DNA of 17,462 nt from CAYOXM01 sp964407925. GTDB lineage: Bacteria; Patescibacteriota; Patescibacteriia; SG8-24. Below the pieces are notes generated by a model. That model saw nothing but the letters and a program-made list of their open reading frames with translations. It was not told the origin of the DNA and made no database searches. The position numbers were made by a program, and so were the translations under genes. Shown in pieces: positions 1 through 6,657 of the stretch. The stretch covers positions 1 to 17,462 of the forward strand of contig CAYOXM010000024.1 in assembly GCA_964407925.1 (NCBI GenBank), given 5' to 3'. Numbering within the stretch: the first letter of the stretch is position 1; each line of letters opens with the position of its first letter.

Positions 1-1
1 G

Positions 2-1405
2 GTGATCGCCGGTCAGGCTCAGCGCGACTCCGCGACCCTGTCGCACCCCCCGTTCCTGACGCTCGACACGATCCTCGAAGAGGCGTCGAAGCACGCCCCG
101 GCAGCGGACCTACCCGCGATCTCTGCCGACGATATCGCGGTCCTGATGTACACGTCGGGCACGACCGGCGACCCGAAGGGCGTGATGCTGACGCATCGCA
201 ACCTGGCGTCGAACGTCTCGGCGATCCGGAAGCTGTTCCCGCTCACGGCGGAGGATCGCAGCCTCTGCTTCCTCCCTTGGGCGCACGCGTTCGGCCACAC
301 GGTCGAGCTGAACGGGCTCCTGTCCATCGGCGCGTCGATGGCGCTCTGCGAGGGGGTCGACCGCATCGCCGCGAACATCGCGGAAGTGCGGCCGTCCATC
401 CTGTTCGCGGTGCCGCGCATCTTCAACCGGATCCACGCCGGCGTGCAGAAGCAGATCGCCGCGAAACCCCGGCCGATCCGCTGGCTCTTCGCCGCAGGCA
501 TCGCCGCCGCGCGGAAGCGTTCCTCGGGCGGACCGCTCGGCATCGTCGATCGGCTCGTCCTCTGGCTCGCGGGCGTCCTCGTCTTCTCGAAAATCCGCGC
601 GAAGTTCGGCGGGAGGCTCAAGTACGCCGTCTCCGGCGCGGCCGCGCTCGCGAAAGAAATCGCGGAGTTCGTCGACGCTCTCGGCATCACGGTCTACGAA
701 GGCTACGGCATGACGGAATGCAGTCCGGTCGCGACCTGCAACCGGCCGGGCACGCACCGCATCGGCAGCGTCGGCAAGGCGATCGAAGGCGTGACCGTCG
801 AACTCGACGAGAGCGTCTCGGACGTCCCCGGACAGGGCGAGTTCGTCATCCGCGGACCGAACGTGATGGCCGGGTATTTCATGCGGCCGGAGGAAACGAC
901 GGCGACGCTGATGAAGGATGGCAGCCTGCGCACCGGCGACCTCGGCCGCATCGATGAGGACGGGTACTTCTACGTCACCGGCCGCATCAAGGAGCAGTAC
1001 AAGCTGGAGAACGGCAAGTACGTCGCGCCGTCGCCGCTCGAGGAGCAGCTGAAGCTCTCACCGCTCGTCGCGAACGCGATGGTCTACGGCGACAACAGGC
1101 CGCATAACGTGGCCCTCGTCGTCGTCGACATGGACGCGCTGAAGGCCAGGCTATACGGCGACCGGCGGGTCATCCCCGCGCTCGCGCCGGAAACGCTTCT
1201 CGCCGACGGGCGCGTCCGCGACATCCTTGCCGCCGAAATCGCGCGCCAGTCGTCCGATTGGAAGGGGTACGAGAAACTTCGGAACTTCGCGCTCATCGCC
1301 GAGGACTTCACCCAGCTGAACGGCATGCTCACGCCGACGCTCAAGTTGCGCCGCCGCGACGTGCTCAAGCGGTGGGGCGACGTCATCGACGGCCTCTACG
1401 CGTGA
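2..1405 (+). CDS. Long-chain acyl-CoA synthetase (AMP-forming), 5'-truncated
   Basis: This enzyme activates a fatty acid to acyl-AMP and then to acyl-CoA. The adenylate-forming core motifs are intact: the ATP-binding loop YTSGTTGDPKGVMLTHRN (residues 50-67 of the visible part), YEGYGMTECSP (about 232-242), the TGDLG motif with the RIKEQYKLENGKYV hinge (311-315 and 328-341), and the C-terminal LTPTLKLRR, whose K448 aligns with the catalytic lysine. The Y-K-L-E-N-G-K-Y-V hinge is typical of the long-chain FACL/FadD15 branch, not acetyl-CoA synthetase. The family is usually about 600 residues and only 467 are visible. The GTG at the left edge is therefore an internal valine codon and the true start lies outside the window. 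The stop is followed almost at once by a strong terminator, so this is the last gene of its transcript. The natural substrate cannot be told from sequence. Confidence 0.93.
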   Translation: MIAGQAQRDSATLSHPPFLTLDTILEEASKHAPAADLPAISADDIAVLMYTSGTTGDPKGVMLTHRNLASNVSAIRKLFPLTAEDRSLCFLPWAHAFGHTVELNGLLSIGASMALCEGVDRIAANIAEVRPSILFAVPRIFNRIHAGVQKQIAAKPRPIRWLFAAGIAAARKRSSGGPLGIVDRLVLWLAGVLVFSKIRAKFGGRLKYAVSGAAALAKEIAEFVDALGITVYEGYGMTECSPVATCNRPGTHRIGSVGKAIEGVTVELDESVSDVPGQGEFVIRGPNVMAGYFMRPEETTATLMKDGSLRTGDLGRIDEDGYFYVTGRIKEQYKLENGKYVAPSPLEEQLKLSPLVANAMVYGDNRPHNVALVVVDMDALKARLYGDRRVIPALAPETLLADGRVRDILAAEIARQSSDWKGYEKLRNFALIAEDFTQLNGMLTPTLKLRRRDVLKRWGDVIDGLYA

Positions 1406-1411
1406 CACGAC

Positions 1412-1442
1412 GGTCCGGGAAACGCCCGGACCTTTTTCTTTA
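1412..1442 (+). terminator. Rho-independent terminator of the acyl-CoA synthetase gene
   Basis: A perfect 8-bp stem (GGTCCGGG at 1412-1419 with CCCGGACC at 1425-1432) and a 5-nt loop are followed by TTTTTCTTT. It begins 7 nt after the stop codon. Confidence 0.9.
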
Positions 1443-1454
1443 AAGCCGTCCCGC

Positions 1455-1483
1455 TTGTCCGCATCGAGGATTGCCGCTACGGT
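1455..1483 (+). promoter_or_regulatory. Candidate promoter of the Nudix gene
   Basis: TTGTCC (1455-1460) and TACGGT (1478-1483) are exactly 17 nt apart. This predicts a start near 1490 and a leader of about 48 nt that carries the Shine-Dalgarno sequence. The -10 is poor against TATAAT, but the same TTGTC/17/TACGGT combination lies upstream of glpX, which raises its credibility. Confidence 0.45.
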
Positions 1484-1537
1484 GCTTGGCGTCGCTCATT
1501 CGACGCGTTCCGCCGAAAGGCGCAAAGGAGGTGACCG

Positions 1538-2035
1538 ATGAGGTCAGTAACGAATCCGCGCGGCGCCACCGGCCGCGGCCGGCCGGAGGAAGCCGAGACT
1601 GCGAAGCGGCACTACGGCAACAAGCCGGAAGTCGTCGTCGCCGCAATCATCGTCGGGCGCGGGCTTGCCCTGCTCACGCGACGGTCCCGCCCGCCCGCCG
1701 CCGGCATGTGGCACCTGCCCGGCGGCGCCGTCGAGTTCGGCGAATCTCTGCATGACGCGCTCGTCCGGGAAATCCGCGAAGAGATCGGCGTGGGAATCGA
1801 CGTCGTCGGCGGAATGCCCGTCGCCATCTCGAGCACGATGTATCCGGAGGTCGGGCGTCACGCGGTGACGTTGTACTTCCGCGCACGGCTGACCCACGGC
1901 ACGCCCGCCGCGAAGGACGGCACCGCCGCCGTCGACTGGTTCGACGAGAAACGCGCCGTCGCGCACATGCGAAAAGGCGTCCTGCTCGAACCGTCCGCGA
2001 CCGCGCTCGCGAACGTCCTCGGCTGGAAAATCTGA
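1538..2035 (+). CDS. Nudix hydrolase
   Basis: A Nudix-family pyrophosphohydrolase acting on a nucleoside diphosphate linked to another moiety. The Nudix box is complete and canonical at residues 63-85, G-x5-E-x7-REIREEIGV, with the metal-binding glutamates in REIREE. The preceding MWHLPGG segment is typical of the MutT/ADP-ribose pyrophosphatase-like fold, and the 165-residue length fits a single-domain member. The ATG at 1538 is fixed by a near-perfect Shine-Dalgarno, AAAGGAGGTGA at 1524-1534. The first 30 residues are basic and hydrophilic, ahead of the beta strand EVVVAAIIV. The gene stands alone between two terminators. The substrate (8-oxo-dGTP, ADP-ribose, a nucleotide sugar or another) cannot be assigned. 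Confidence 0.93.
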   Translation: MRSVTNPRGATGRGRPEEAETAKRHYGNKPEVVVAAIIVGRGLALLTRRSRPPAAGMWHLPGGAVEFGESLHDALVREIREEIGVGIDVVGGMPVAISSTMYPEVGRHAVTLYFRARLTHGTPAAKDGTAAVDWFDEKRAVAHMRKGVLLEPSATALANVLGWKI

Positions 2036-2075
2036 AAACCCCGCCCCGCAATGTTGCGGGACGGGGTTTCTTTCA
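2036..2075. terminator. Bidirectional terminator between convergent genes
   Basis: A long inverted repeat directly after the Nudix stop: AAACCCCG (2036-2043) pairs with CGGGGTTT (2062-2069), and CCCGCAA (2045-2051) with TTGCGGG (2054-2060), with one mismatch. It is followed by TTTCTTT on the + strand and preceded by AAAA, which reads as T's on the minus strand. It therefore also serves the convergent coiled-coil gene ending at 2084. Confidence 0.88.
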
Positions 2076-2083
2076 TTCGCGGA

Positions 2084-4036
2084 TTACGCGGCGAGCTTGG
2101 TCTCCGTCGGCGCGGCGGGCGGCTTCGGCGCCGCGTCATCCGGGGGTTTCGCCGCTACGGGCGGGTCAGGTTCCGGGGGCTCAGGCGGCTTCTCCGCTTC
2201 CTTGGGCGCATCCGGCAGGATCGCCTCTCGGTCGGCGGCAGCCTGCTTGTCAGCCTCCTCCTGCCGTTCCTGCCTCCGCAACTTCTTGTCTTCTTCCTCG
2301 AGCGCAGTTTCCTCGGCCGCAATCTCGGCCTTGGCGGCCTCGACGGCCTTTTCTTGCGCCTTCAGGGCATCCTGCGTCTTGCGCACCTCGACCCACTCGG
2401 GCTGATCGAGCGCGACGGCGGAAAGTTCGCTCATGCGCTGGCCGAGCGCAGCCAAGTCGGCCTTGAGTTTTGACTCCTTGGCGGCGATGCCGGATTTCTG
2501 ATCCTCCAACTGCGCCATCTTTTTCTTGTATTCCTTCCTGCCCGCAGAAAGCCCTTCGAGCAGCTTGCTGTCGATAGTCCCCTTGCCCTTGTCGCCGCCG
2601 ACCATTTCGCCGGTCGCTTCGAGCATTTGCTTCAGGCCCGATTCCTTGAACGCATCGTAGGCTGCGCCAATACCGCGGCCGATGGCATCGAGGACGTCAC
2701 CCTTCTGTTCCTTGACGGCCTTCTTCGCCTCCTCATGCTGCTTGGAAACCTCTCCGTACGCCTGCGATGCCTTTGCGATGTCGCCCGACAGCCCCTTGTA
2801 TTCGGCGGCAATCGCCCTTTGCCGTTCCGCCTCCGGATCAGGCCCGTCGTCGTCCTTCTCTTTCTTTTTCTTCTTGTCCTCGTTTTTTTCGTCACCCTTC
2901 TTTTCTCCGCCCGTCTCGGCGACGGCGGCAACTGCGGCAGCGACGACTTCGACCGGCGGCTTTTCGACCGCAACGGCGTTGTCATTTGCGGGTTCAGCCT
3001 TCGGCAATTCAGGACGAATGTCCGCGGGATCGCGTGGCCGCGTCACTTCCACGCCCTCGGCCTTCGAGACCTCTTCCCACTGGCGCGTGGTCTCCTCGAG
3101 CGTCCGCATCAGCGCCGGCTTCTCTTCCGCGCTCGCCGCGGCGAGCTTTGCCTCGAGTCCCCGCATCTTCTCCTCCAAGGCGAGACGGGGCGTTTCCGCC
3201 GCGGCCTCGCGAACCTCCGCCTCTTCTTCGGGCGACAGTTCGCCGACGGTCACCTCAGGCCCCTCGTCGGGGACTGCAGGTGACGCGGTCTCGGCAGCGG
3301 GAACGGCCTGCGCTTCGAGTTCGGCGATGTCGCGGTCGATCGCCGCATTAATTTTTGCGGCCATCGATTCCGACAGGCCGCTCTGCTTCAAGTTCACTTC
3401 TTTCTGCTGGCGCATCGCCGCGATTTTCTGGGCGACGTCGGGACTGAGTTCGGCCTTTGCGGAGGGGGCGGGCGCCTCCTGCGGTGCGGGCGCGACCGCC
3501 TCGGGGGCCGCGCGGGGAGGCGCCTCGGCCTTTTTGGCCGCCTGCTGCTCCGCCATCAATTTCTTGCGCTGATCCTGAATCTCGACGATGCGCGCTTCAA
3601 GACGTCGTGTCTCGTCGCCGTCGCCTTTCTTGCGGGCGACGTCGTATGCCCTTTCGGCATCGCCCTGTTCTTTCTCCAACGTCTTGAGATCCGGCACGGC
3701 TTCTGCCATGGCCGCCGTCACTTCCTCTTCCAACCTCTGTTCCGCGACTGCCAATTTCGCATCGACGGCGGCGAGGGCTGCACCCTCCCCGCCTTCCATC
3801 GGCTCGTCATAGCGTTTCTGGAGTTCGTCCGAGACCCCCTTGGTTTCGCTCGAGGTCTCCCCGGCGATTTCCTTCGCTTCCTCGATGCTGCGTTTGCCGA
3901 GTTCGCCGAGTTCGCGCTCGGCGTCGCCTGCGTCGAGGACGCGCTCGCGTTCGCCCGATTCGCGGACGGGAGTCTCCCGGTCGACGTCCGCACCGGGCAT
4001 CGCTTCCATCGGCGACGTGTTCCTGGAACCTGCCAT
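2084..4036 (-). CDS. Large cytoplasmic coiled-coil protein, unknown function
   Basis: I do not recognise a named domain in this 650-residue protein. It is very rich in Ala, Glu, Lys and Gln, I see no cysteine, and it has neither signal peptide nor membrane segment. Helical stretches (about residues 85-165 and 410-600) alternate with Pro/Ala-rich linkers such as APAPQEAPAPSAKAEL. A charged run near the middle (KNEDKKKKKEKDDD) precedes the second helical half. A Pro-rich tail (KPPEPPEPDPPV, then PKPPAAP) closes the protein. This looks like a cytoplasmic scaffold or filament-type protein. The ATG at 4036 is 5 nt after the stop of the 62-aa gene. A TTG at 4045 would overlap that stop (TTGA) and add three residues; neither start has a clear Shine-Dalgarno. 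It is the last gene of the archease-like run. Function is unknown. Confidence 0.85.
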   Translation of the reverse strand: MAGSRNTSPMEAMPGADVDRETPVRESGERERVLDAGDAERELGELGKRSIEEAKEIAGETSSETKGVSDELQKRYDEPMEGGEGAALAAVDAKLAVAEQRLEEEVTAAMAEAVPDLKTLEKEQGDAERAYDVARKKGDGDETRRLEARIVEIQDQRKKLMAEQQAAKKAEAPPRAAPEAVAPAPQEAPAPSAKAELSPDVAQKIAAMRQQKEVNLKQSGLSESMAAKINAAIDRDIAELEAQAVPAAETASPAVPDEGPEVTVGELSPEEEAEVREAAAETPRLALEEKMRGLEAKLAAASAEEKPALMRTLEETTRQWEEVSKAEGVEVTRPRDPADIRPELPKAEPANDNAVAVEKPPVEVVAAAVAAVAETGGEKKGDEKNEDKKKKKEKDDDGPDPEAERQRAIAAEYKGLSGDIAKASQAYGEVSKQHEEAKKAVKEQKGDVLDAIGRGIGAAYDAFKESGLKQMLEATGEMVGGDKGKGTIDSKLLEGLSAGRKEYKKKMAQLEDQKSGIAAKESKLKADLAALGQRMSELSAVALDQPEWVEVRKTQDALKAQEKAVEAAKAEIAAEETALEEEDKKLRRQERQEEADKQAAADREAILPDAPKEAEKPPEPPEPDPPVAAKPPDDAAPKPPAAPTETKLAA

Positions 4037-4041
4037 AGCAA

Positions 4042-4230
4042 TCAAAGCTCGTTGATCTTCTTCTTTATCTCGTCGATCTTCTTGTCTTCCACGCGTTTGA
4101 GATATCCCACGAGAACGTCCTTCCGTTCCTTCCGGATCGCCGCGACCTCATTCAAAAAATTGGCGAAGGCGTCCTGGATGCGCTTCGCTCGCGCCGCGTG
4201 CGATGGCGGGAAAATCTTGCCGTCGGCCAT
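4042..4230 (-). CDS. Small basic helical protein, unknown function (62 aa)
   Basis: A 62-residue, mostly helical protein with many charged residues. It opens MADGKIFPPSHAARAKR and ends in a lysine-rich helix, KKIDEIKKKINEL. There is no cysteine and no membrane segment. The ATG lies 4 nt downstream of the archease-like stop, and its stop is 5 nt before the coiled-coil ATG, so the three genes are almost certainly co-transcribed and translationally coupled. No Shine-Dalgarno is visible, which agrees with coupling. Family unrecognised. The conserved spacing on both sides is the main reason to call it real. Confidence 0.75.
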   Translation of the reverse strand: MADGKIFPPSHAARAKRIQDAFANFLNEVAAIRKERKDVLVGYLKRVEDKKIDEIKKKINEL

Positions 4231-4234
4231 ACCG

Positions 4235-4645
4235 TCAGGAAGAAAAAACCAACGTCGTCTCCCACTCCCCCGCCTCGTTCTTTTCGACGCTCATGCCGCG
4301 CGGGGCGGGAGGAATCTCCTTCGCGAAACCCTTCGCCGGCTTGCCGATGAACGCGCCCTGCGCCTTCTTGTCGGTGATGAGCGTGAAGCGGACGTCGATG
4401 AACGTCTCGGCGTGCTTCGCGGACGCGGTACGCGCGCCGTCGAGCAGGTCGGAAAGCAACGTCCCGAAGTCTGCGGCCTCGAAAGCGAACAGCCTCTCGG
4501 TTTCGGTTTCGTCATCCTCGTCCACCTTCGGTTTCGCCGCGGCGAAAACGCCCTGAACGGCGGCCGTAACGAGTCCCGCGCGAGTGGACGCGAGGACGCG
4601 AACGCCGAGGCCGTCGGATTCGGTGAGGATCTCGAACGACTTCAT
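4235..4645 (-). CDS. Archease-like protein, apparently lacking the usual metal ligands
   Basis: This 136-residue protein matches the archease fold in layout. It has an N-terminal strand and turn (FEILTESDGLGVRVLAST), a helix (LVTAAVQGVF), an acidic insert (VDEDDETETE, 41-50), DFGTLLSDLLDG in place of the family's leucine-rich helix, and a C-terminal strand GEWETTLVFSS. In classical archeases, which activate the RNA ligase RtcB, the first turn reads H-T-A-D and a T-Y-H motif follows later. Here these positions read ESDG and APRGMSV, so the known metal-binding residues are missing. It may have lost the RtcB cofactor role or have another one. No rtcB is nearby. The ATG at 4645 is preferred to the one at 4663 because a TGC-TATACT promoter box ends 8 nt upstream of it. 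First gene of a three-gene run. Confidence 0.75.
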   Translation of the reverse strand: MKSFEILTESDGLGVRVLASTRAGLVTAAVQGVFAAAKPKVDEDDETETERLFAFEAADFGTLLSDLLDGARTASAKHAETFIDVRFTLITDKKAQGAFIGKPAKGFAKEIPPAPRGMSVEKNEAGEWETTLVFSS

Positions 4646-4653
4646 ACTCCGGC

Positions 4654-4662
4654 AGTATAGCA
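4654..4662 (-). promoter_or_regulatory. Extended -10 promoter of the archease-like operon
   Basis: Read on the minus strand the sequence is TGCTATACT, an extended -10 (TGn plus TATACT). The hexamer ends 8 nt before the ATG at 4645, so transcription should begin within about 3 nt of the start codon and the mRNA would be essentially leaderless. Only a weak -35-like sequence is visible upstream. Confidence 0.6.
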
Positions 4663-4740
4663 TTTTTCAGGCTGAATTGGAAGGCGGCGTCCCGCTTTCC
4701 GCCTTATTTCGCCAATCTGGCGGGCTACGGGACGGAGGCG

Positions 4741-4746
4741 TATACT
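4741..4746 (+). promoter_or_regulatory. Candidate -10 box of the dodecin gene
   Basis: TATACT at 4741-4746 lies 31 nt before the dodecin ATG and implies a leader of about 25 nt. No good -35 is visible and there is no Shine-Dalgarno in the leader. It is back to back with the archease-like promoter; the 132 nt between the two genes hold nothing else I can name. Confidence 0.45.
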
Positions 4747-4777
4747 TTGACCGTTTCAATCACCCAACCCCGCGCAC

Positions 4778-4978
4778 ATGGTCGTGAAAATCATCGAGCT
4801 GGTCGGCGTTTCCAAAAAGAGCTTCGAGGACGCCGTCACGGAAGCGGTTTCCCGCTCGGCGAAGACGATAAAAAACATCACTGGCGTCGACGTCGTCGGT
4901 CAGACCGCGAAAGTGGAGAACGGCAAGGTCACCGAATTCCACGTGAACCTGAAAATCGCGTTCGTCGTCGAGGACTAG
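4778..4978 (+). CDS. Dodecin family protein
   Basis: Dodecins are small beta-alpha-beta-beta proteins that assemble into hollow dodecamers and usually bind flavins, acting as a flavin store. This 66-residue protein has the family's whole pattern: KIIELVGVSKKSFEDAV, the helix with SAKTIKNI, then VENGKVTEFHVNLKIAFVVED. In flavin-binding dodecins such as the Thermus and Halobacterium proteins a tryptophan stacks on the flavin just after the helix (D-W-F-E-V). Here that position is glycine (TGVDVV, 35-40) and there is no Trp in the protein. It belongs to the Trp-less branch, whose ligand is less clear. The ATG at 4778 has no Shine-Dalgarno. The gene is monocistronic and divergent from the archease-like operon. 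Confidence 0.93.
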   Translation: MVVKIIELVGVSKKSFEDAVTEAVSRSAKTIKNITGVDVVGQTAKVENGKVTEFHVNLKIAFVVED

Positions 4979-5022
4979 CCAGTCGCCGGAAAATCGGCCG
5001 ACGCGGGCGATTATTGTTGCAT

Positions 5023-5051
5023 TAAAAAAGGGGCATCGTCATCGATGCCCC
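5023..5051 (-). terminator. Rho-independent terminator of glpX
   Basis: A perfect 9-bp stem (5030-5038 with 5043-5051; GGGGCATCG/CGATGCCCC) and a 4-nt loop are followed on the minus strand by six T's. It lies 5 nt beyond the glpX stop. It may also stop readthrough from the convergent dodecin gene, which has no clear terminator of its own. Confidence 0.92.
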
Positions 5052-5056
5052 GTCCT

Positions 5057-6007
5057 TCACGCGTGGTGCGGATGCCGTGCGCGGATCTTCCGGTACGTTC
5101 CCGACTTCGAGCGCATGACGATGGACTCGGTCCACGCCATGCCGTCCGCGCGGTAGCGCACGCCGCGCAGGACCGGTCCGTCGGTAACGCCCGTCGCGGC
5201 GAACATCACGTGCCCGCCGGCGAGGTCCTCGAGTCCGAAGACGTGGCCGATGGGCCGCTTCGTCATCGCGACGGCGCGTGCCGCCTGGGCCTCGTCCTCG
5301 GCGATGAGCACGCCCTGCATGTCGCCGCCGACGCAACGGAGCGCGGCGGCGGCAAGTACGCCTTCCGGCGCGCCGCCCCAGCCGAACAGGATGTCGACCG
5401 CGGTGTCGGGGTCCGCCGTCGCGAGCGCGGCCATGAGGTCGCCGTCCGAGATGAGCTGGACGCTCGCGCCCGCCGCGCGAACCTCGGCGACGAGCGGCTT
5501 GTGCCGGTCGCGGTCGAGGATGATGGCAGTCAGGTCGCTGACGTTGACCTGCTTCGCCTCGGCGACGGCGGCCAAGTTCCACGACGGCTGGCGGCGGATG
5601 TCGATGACGCCCTTCGCCTCCGGGCCGACGGCGATCTTGTTCATGTACATGTCCGGCGCGTTCAGGAATCCCCCGTCGTCCGCGAACGCGATGACCGTGA
5701 TGGCGCCGGGGCCGTTCGCCGCGCAGAGCTTCGTGCCCTCGAGCGGGTCGACCGCGATGTCGGCAAAAGGATCGCCCTCGCCCCACGCGCCGACCTTCTC
5801 GCCGATGTAGAGCATCGGCGCCTCGTCCTTCTCGCCCTCGCCGATGCGGACCGTGCCGCGGATGGGCATCTGCCCGATGGCGGCGCGCATCGCGGTCGTG
5901 GCGGCCTCGTCCGCGGCGTTCTTGTCGCCACGTCCGCGCCAGCGGCCCGCGGCGATCGCCGCCGATTCGGTCACCCAAACGGCCTCGAGTGCCAGGTTCC
6001 TGTCCAT
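5057..6007 (-). CDS. glpX: Class II fructose-1,6-bisphosphatase (GlpX type)
   Basis: Hydrolyses fructose-1,6-bisphosphate to fructose-6-phosphate, the committed step of gluconeogenesis, in the cytoplasm. The 316-residue protein follows the E. coli GlpX pattern closely: VTESAAIAAGRWRGRGDKNAAD (12-33), IGEGEKDEAPMLYIGEKVG (55-73), DIAVDPLEGT (83-92), NAPDMYMNKIAVGPEAKG and FGWGGAPEGV. Residues matching the GlpX active site are present: K29, D33, E57, D61, and D87/E90/T92 (E. coli D85/E88/T90). The ATG at 6007 is fixed by AAGGAGGT 6 nt upstream; longer in-frame starts precede this signal. The ending is shorter than in E. coli. Single-gene transcript between its own promoter and terminator. Assignment to the lithium-sensitive Class II family is secure; possible sedoheptulose-bisphosphatase activity cannot be judged. 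Confidence 0.97.
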   Translation of the reverse strand: MDRNLALEAVWVTESAAIAAGRWRGRGDKNAADEAATTAMRAAIGQMPIRGTVRIGEGEKDEAPMLYIGEKVGAWGEGDPFADIAVDPLEGTKLCAANGPGAITVIAFADDGGFLNAPDMYMNKIAVGPEAKGVIDIRRQPSWNLAAVAEAKQVNVSDLTAIILDRDRHKPLVAEVRAAGASVQLISDGDLMAALATADPDTAVDILFGWGGAPEGVLAAAALRCVGGDMQGVLIAEDEAQAARAVAMTKRPIGHVFGLEDLAGGHVMFAATGVTDGPVLRGVRYRADGMAWTESIVMRSKSGTYRKIRARHPHHA

Positions 6008-6026
6008 GCCGAACCTCCTTGTCGTG

Positions 6027-6041
6027 TGCGAAAATTTCGCA
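6027..6041. promoter_or_regulatory. Inverted repeat in the glpX leader, possible operator
   Basis: TGCGAAA-A-TTTCGCA is a 7-1-7 inverted repeat. It lies between the predicted glpX transcription start (about 6047) and the Shine-Dalgarno (6013-6020). This is a suitable place for a repressor, or for a small RNA hairpin that would affect ribosome access. No regulator can be named. Confidence 0.4.
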
Positions 6042-6053
6042 AAGAACGCCGCC

Positions 6054-6082
6054 ACCGTAGCGCGTTTCCGGCGCTTTGACAA
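6054..6082 (-). promoter_or_regulatory. Promoter of glpX
   Basis: On the minus strand TTGTCA (6082-6077) and TACGGT (6059-6054) are exactly 17 nt apart. The -35 matches consensus at five of six positions. The predicted start near 6047 gives a leader of about 40 nt with a strong Shine-Dalgarno. The -35 begins 16 nt after the T tract of the upstream terminator. Confidence 0.65.
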
Positions 6083-6097
6083 GCGTACGAAAGGACG

Positions 6098-6123
6098 AAA
6101 AAAACCGCCCGGAAGCCGGGCGG
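6098..6123 (-). terminator. Rho-independent terminator of the 133-aa gene
   Basis: A perfect 8-bp stem (CCGCCCGG 6105-6112 with CCGGGCGG 6116-6123) with a 3-nt loop is followed by seven T's on the minus strand. It starts 5 nt past the stop codon. Confidence 0.93.
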
Positions 6124-6128
6124 CGTGA

Positions 6129-6530
6129 TCAGTTCGGGGTATCGCGGTCTCGCGGGAGGATGCGGATGCCGTTCACGGAAACTTCGCGCGTCGCGGTCAG
6201 CACGATGCGCCGCGCACCCGGAAGGCCGAGTTCGACGCAGTGGCCGAGCGAGATGCGGCCGGCCATGATCATGGACCCGTACGGGGAGAGCAGGCTCCCC
6301 GCGAGCGTCATTTCGGTCGGCGACGCGACGTGCTTTCCGTCGCTCGTGACGAGCACGCGCGAACGCGCGGGGTCGATCACGGTCATGGCGTAGACGTGGT
6401 TCTTCGTCCGCACCTCGACGACGTCGCCCTTGCGCAGGTCCTTGATGCGGATAGCGTCCGCGGCGGCGCTCCTTTCGAGGGCGTCAGCCAGCTCTTTCGG
6501 GAAATACTCCCGGAATCGGTTGGAGGACAT
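6129..6530 (-). CDS. Hypothetical protein (133 aa), probably a small beta-rich protein
   Basis: I do not recognise the family. The N-terminus is a short helical region (RFREYFPKELADALERSAAA). The rest looks beta-rich: DLRKGDVVEVRTKNHVYAM (31-49), then VLVTSDGKHV and a C-terminal stretch RRIVLTATREVSVNGIRIL. The phrase KGDVVEVRTKNHVY recalls small barrel domains that bind nucleic acid or ligands, but this is only a resemblance. One cysteine (C98). No signal peptide or membrane helix. The ATG at 6530 is chosen because GGAG lies 6 nt upstream; an in-frame GTG at 6581 lacks such support. Own terminator downstream and the MFS terminator upstream, so it is monocistronic. Confidence 0.8.
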   Translation of the reverse strand: MSSNRFREYFPKELADALERSAAADAIRIKDLRKGDVVEVRTKNHVYAMTVIDPARSRVLVTSDGKHVASPTEMTLAGSLLSPYGSMIMAGRISLGHCVELGLPGARRIVLTATREVSVNGIRILPRDRDTPN

Positions 6531-6617
6531 CGTGCGCTCCGTGCGTGAAATGGCGAAAAAGGGCCGCTCCAAGGTTGCCACGGCACGGCTTCGCTGTCCA
6601 CCCTCTCCCCGTAACGT

Positions 6618-6649
6618 AAGAAAAAGCCGCCCTCGACGAGGACGGCTTT
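6618..6649 (-). terminator. Rho-independent terminator of the MFS transporter gene
   Basis: An 11-bp stem with one G-U pair (6623-6633 with 6639-6649) and a 5-nt loop, followed by a T-rich tract on the minus strand. It is 8 nt past the stop codon. Confidence 0.88.
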
Positions 6650-6657
6650 CGACGCGG

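Noticed and set aside
4052..4660. Long + strand ORF over the archease-like and 62-aa genes
   Set aside because: The minus-strand genes have tight operon spacing, a promoter and family resemblance; the + frame has none.
5045..6079. Long + strand ORF opposite glpX
   Set aside because: It is Arg/Asp/Val-rich with no family motif and lies antisense to a certain gene; long shadow frames are expected at this GC content.
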